From Arachis hypogaea (Eukaryota; Streptophyta; Magnoliopsida; Fabales; Fabaceae): a stretch of DNA of 64,000 bases. The notes under the pieces are model-generated. The model worked only from the letters and a program-made list of their open reading frames with translations, was not told the DNA's origin and ran no database searches. Positions 61,311 to 64,000 of this stretch are shown here, one piece after another (position 1 is the stretch's first letter; the number at the start of each line of letters is the position of its first letter). The translations under genes and the position numbers were made by a program. The stretch spans positions 76,760,687 to 76,824,686 of the forward strand of contig NC_092052.1 in the NCBI RefSeq assembly GCF_003086295.3, in the 5' to 3' direction.

Positions 61311-64000
61311 AGGACACCTAAAGGCGAGCCGAAATGGCCTCATCTTCAGCAGGCTCCTCCGGTTTTTTTTACGTCGTGCTGCCCCTCGTTCTTTAAATGA
61401 CACTATCCCGAGGAAGACACCTAAAGGAAAGCCGTAATGGCCTCATCTTCAGCAGGCTCCTCCAGTTTTTTTTTCTGGTTTTTTTTTAACGTCGTGCTGA
61501 CCCTCGTTCTTTAAATGACGTTATCCTGAGGAGAACACCTAAAGGCGAGCCATAATGGCCTCATCTACGGCAGGCTCCTCCGGTTTTTTTTCTAGTTTCC
61601 TTTTATGTCGTGCAGACCTTCGCTCTTTAAATGACGCTATCTCGAGGAGAACACGTAAAGGCGAGCTGTAATGGCGTCATCTTCAGCAGGCTCTTCCGGT
61701 TTTTTTTACTACGTGCTGACCTACGCTCTTTAAATGACGCTATCCCGAGGAGGACACCTAAAGGCGAGCCGTAATGGCCTCATTTTCGGCAGGCTCCTCC
61801 GGTTTTTTTTTACATCATGCTGACCCTCGTCCTTTAAATGACGCTATCTCGAGGAGGACACCTAAAGGGGAGCCGTAATGGCCTCATCTTCGGCAGGCTC
61901 CTCCGGTTTTTTTTACGTCGTGCCGACCCTCGTTCTTTAAATGACGCTGTCCCGGGATGGACACCTAAAGGCGAGCCGTAATGGCCTCATCTTCGGCAAG
62001 CTCCTGTGGTTTTTTTTATAGTTTTTTTTTACGTCGTGCTAACCCTCGTTCTTTAAATGACGCTATCTCGAGGAGGACACCTAAAGGGGAGCCGTAATGG
62101 CCTCATCTTCGGCAGGCTCCTCCGGTTTTTTTTACGTCGTGCCGACCCTCGTTCTTTAAATGACGCTGTCCCGGGATGGACACCTAAAGGCGAGCCGTAA
62201 TGGCCTCATCTTCGGCAGGCTCCTCCGGGTTTTTTTTGTTGGTTGTTTTTTTACGTTTTGCTGACCCTCGTCCTTTAATTGACACTATCTCGAGGAAGAC
62301 ACCTAAAGGCGAGCCGTAATGGCCTCATCTTCGGCAGGCTCCTCCGGTTTTTTTTTGATTTTTTTTTACGTCGCGCTGACCCTCGTTCTTTAAATGACGC
62401 TATCCCAAGGACACCTAAAGGCTAGCCGTAATGGCCACATCTTCGGCAGGCTCCTACGGTTTTCTTCCGATTTTTTTTACGACGTACTGACCCTCGTTCT
62501 TTAAAAGACGCTATCCCGAGGAGGACACCTAAAGGCGAGCCGTAATGTCCTCATCTTCAGCAGGTTCCTCCAATTTTTTTTACGTCGTGCTGCCCCTCGT
62601 TCTTTAATTGACACTATCCCGAGGAGGACACCTAAAGGAGAGCTGTAATGGCCTCATCTTCGGCAGACTCCTTCGGTTATTTTTTCTGGTTTTTTTTTAC
62701 ATCGTGCTGACCTTCGTTCTTTAAATGATGTTATCCTGAGGAGAATACCTAAAGGAGAGCCGTAATGGCCTCATCTTCGGCAGGCTCCTCCGTTTTTTTT
62801 TACGTCGTGCCGACCCTCGTTCTTTAAATGACGCTGTCCCGGGAGGGACACCTAAAGCCGAGCCGTAATGGCCTCATCTTCGGCAGGCTCCTCCGGGTTT
62901 TTTTTGTTGGTTATTTTTTTACGTTTTGCTGACCCTCGTCCTTTAATTGACGCTATCCTGAGGAAGACACCTAAAGGCGAGCCGTAATGGCCTCATCTTC
63001 GGCAGGCTCCTCCGGATTTTTTTCGATTTTTTTTTACGTTGTGCTGACCCTCGTTCTTTAAATGACGCTATCCCAACACCTAAAGGCGAGCCGTAATGTC
63101 CTCATCTTCAGCAGGTTCCTGCGATTTTTTTTACGTCGTGCTGCCCCTCGTTCTTTAAATGACACTATCCCAAGGAGGACACCCAAAGGAGAGCCGTAAT
63201 GGCCTCATCTTCGGCAGGCTCCTTCGGTTATTTTTTCTGGTTTTTTTTTTACATCGTTCTGACCTTCGTTTTTTAAATGACGCTATCCTGAGGAGAATAC
63301 CTAAAGGCGAGCCATAATGGCCTCATCTTCGGCAGGCTCCTCCTGTTTTTTTTACTACGTGCTGACCCTCACTCTTTAAATGACGCTATCTCGAGGAGGA
63401 CACCTAAAGGCGAGCCGTAATGGCGTCATTTTCGGCAGGCTCCTCCGGTTTTTTTTTCCTTTTTATTTTACATCATGCTGACCCTCGTTCTTTAAATGAC
63501 GCTCTCCCGATGAGGACACCTAAAGGCGTGCCGTAATGGCCTCATCTTCGGCAGGCTCGTCCGATTTTTTTCTGGTTTTTTTTACGTCGTGCTGACCCTC
63601 GTTCTTTAAATGACGCTATCTCGAGGAGGACACCAAAAGGGGAGCCGTAATGGTCTCTTCCTCGGAAGGCTCATCCGGTTTTTTTTTTTACGTCGTGCCG
63701 ACCATCGTTCTTTAAATGACGTTGTCCCGAGATGGACACCTAAAGGCGAGCCGTAATGGCCTCATCTTCGGCAGCCTCCTCCGGTTTTTTTTGTTGGTTT
63801 TTTTTATGTTGTGCTGACCCTCGTCCTTTAATTGACACTGTCACAAGAAGGACACCTAAAAGCGAGCCGTAATGGCCTCATCTTCGGCAGGTTCCTGAGA
63901 TTTTTTTCCGATTTTTTTTACGTCGTGCTGACCCTCGTTCTTTAAATGACGCTATCCCGAGGACACCTAATGGCTAGCCGTAATGGCCACATCTTTGGCA
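61311..64000. repeat. Satellite array, right flank of copy 2
   Basis: About 23 monomers, collinear with 37798-40383. The first differences are single bases. Near 61840-61990 this copy has one extra monomer (about 104 bp), so the offset changes from 23513 to about 23616. The array runs off the end of the window. No gene is visible. Confidence 0.95.

Noticed and set aside
1..64000. Host protein genes, tRNA, rRNA or telomere repeats
   Set aside because: None found. The window is satellite, two element copies and two gaps.

Overview
This window looks like nuclear, probably pericentromeric or heterochromatic, DNA of a flowering plant. The legume genus Arachis (peanut) is my best guess. That guess rests on memory of similar LTR retrotransposons with dense GCGATCGC/GCGGTCGC motifs and of the protein string VEDLGDAEPPWESR; I could not search a database. 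I see no host gene, tRNA, rRNA or CRISPR array. About two thirds of the window is one tandem satellite family, and the rest is two copies of a single non-autonomous LTR retrotransposon.

Layout. 1-3993: homogeneous satellite, period about 108-111 bp, each monomer with one 8-17 nt T-tract. 3994-4993: gap of exactly 1000 N. 4994-27749: diverged satellite of the same family, with one or two T-tracts per monomer and higher-order order among variants. 27750-37797: complete LTR retrotransposon on the minus strand, inserted in the satellite with a 5-bp target duplication (aggac). 37798-50236: diverged satellite with nested kilobase-scale duplications. 50237-51236: second gap of exactly 1000 N. 51237-51322: satellite stub. 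About 51330-61310: second copy of the retrotransposon, outer LTR end damaged. 61311-64000: satellite matching the flank of copy 1.

The retrotransposon has TGAT...ATCA LTRs of about 1.51 kb, a primer-binding site matching the 3' end of plant tRNA-Asp at 17 of 18 positions, and a polypurine tract next to the 3' LTR. This favours a Ty3/gypsy element of the Athila/Tat type. The internal 7.0 kb has no recognisable protease, reverse transcriptase, RNase H or integrase. It holds two broken long reading frames in the element's sense: a low-complexity frame after the PBS, and a frame resembling the plant 'putative plant transposon protein' domain. It therefore looks non-autonomous, mobilised by a relative.

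History. The two LTRs of copy 1 differ by roughly 3% by eye, while equivalent LTRs of the two copies differ by only a few bases. The satellite flank is also shared. So one insertion was later duplicated together with its surroundings, or the assembly holds two versions (haplotype, homeolog or overlapping contig) of one locus joined across the second gap. The most distinctive unexplained structure is a set of paired 8-bp GC palindromes whose centres are 17 bp apart, repeated in both the LTRs and the internal region.
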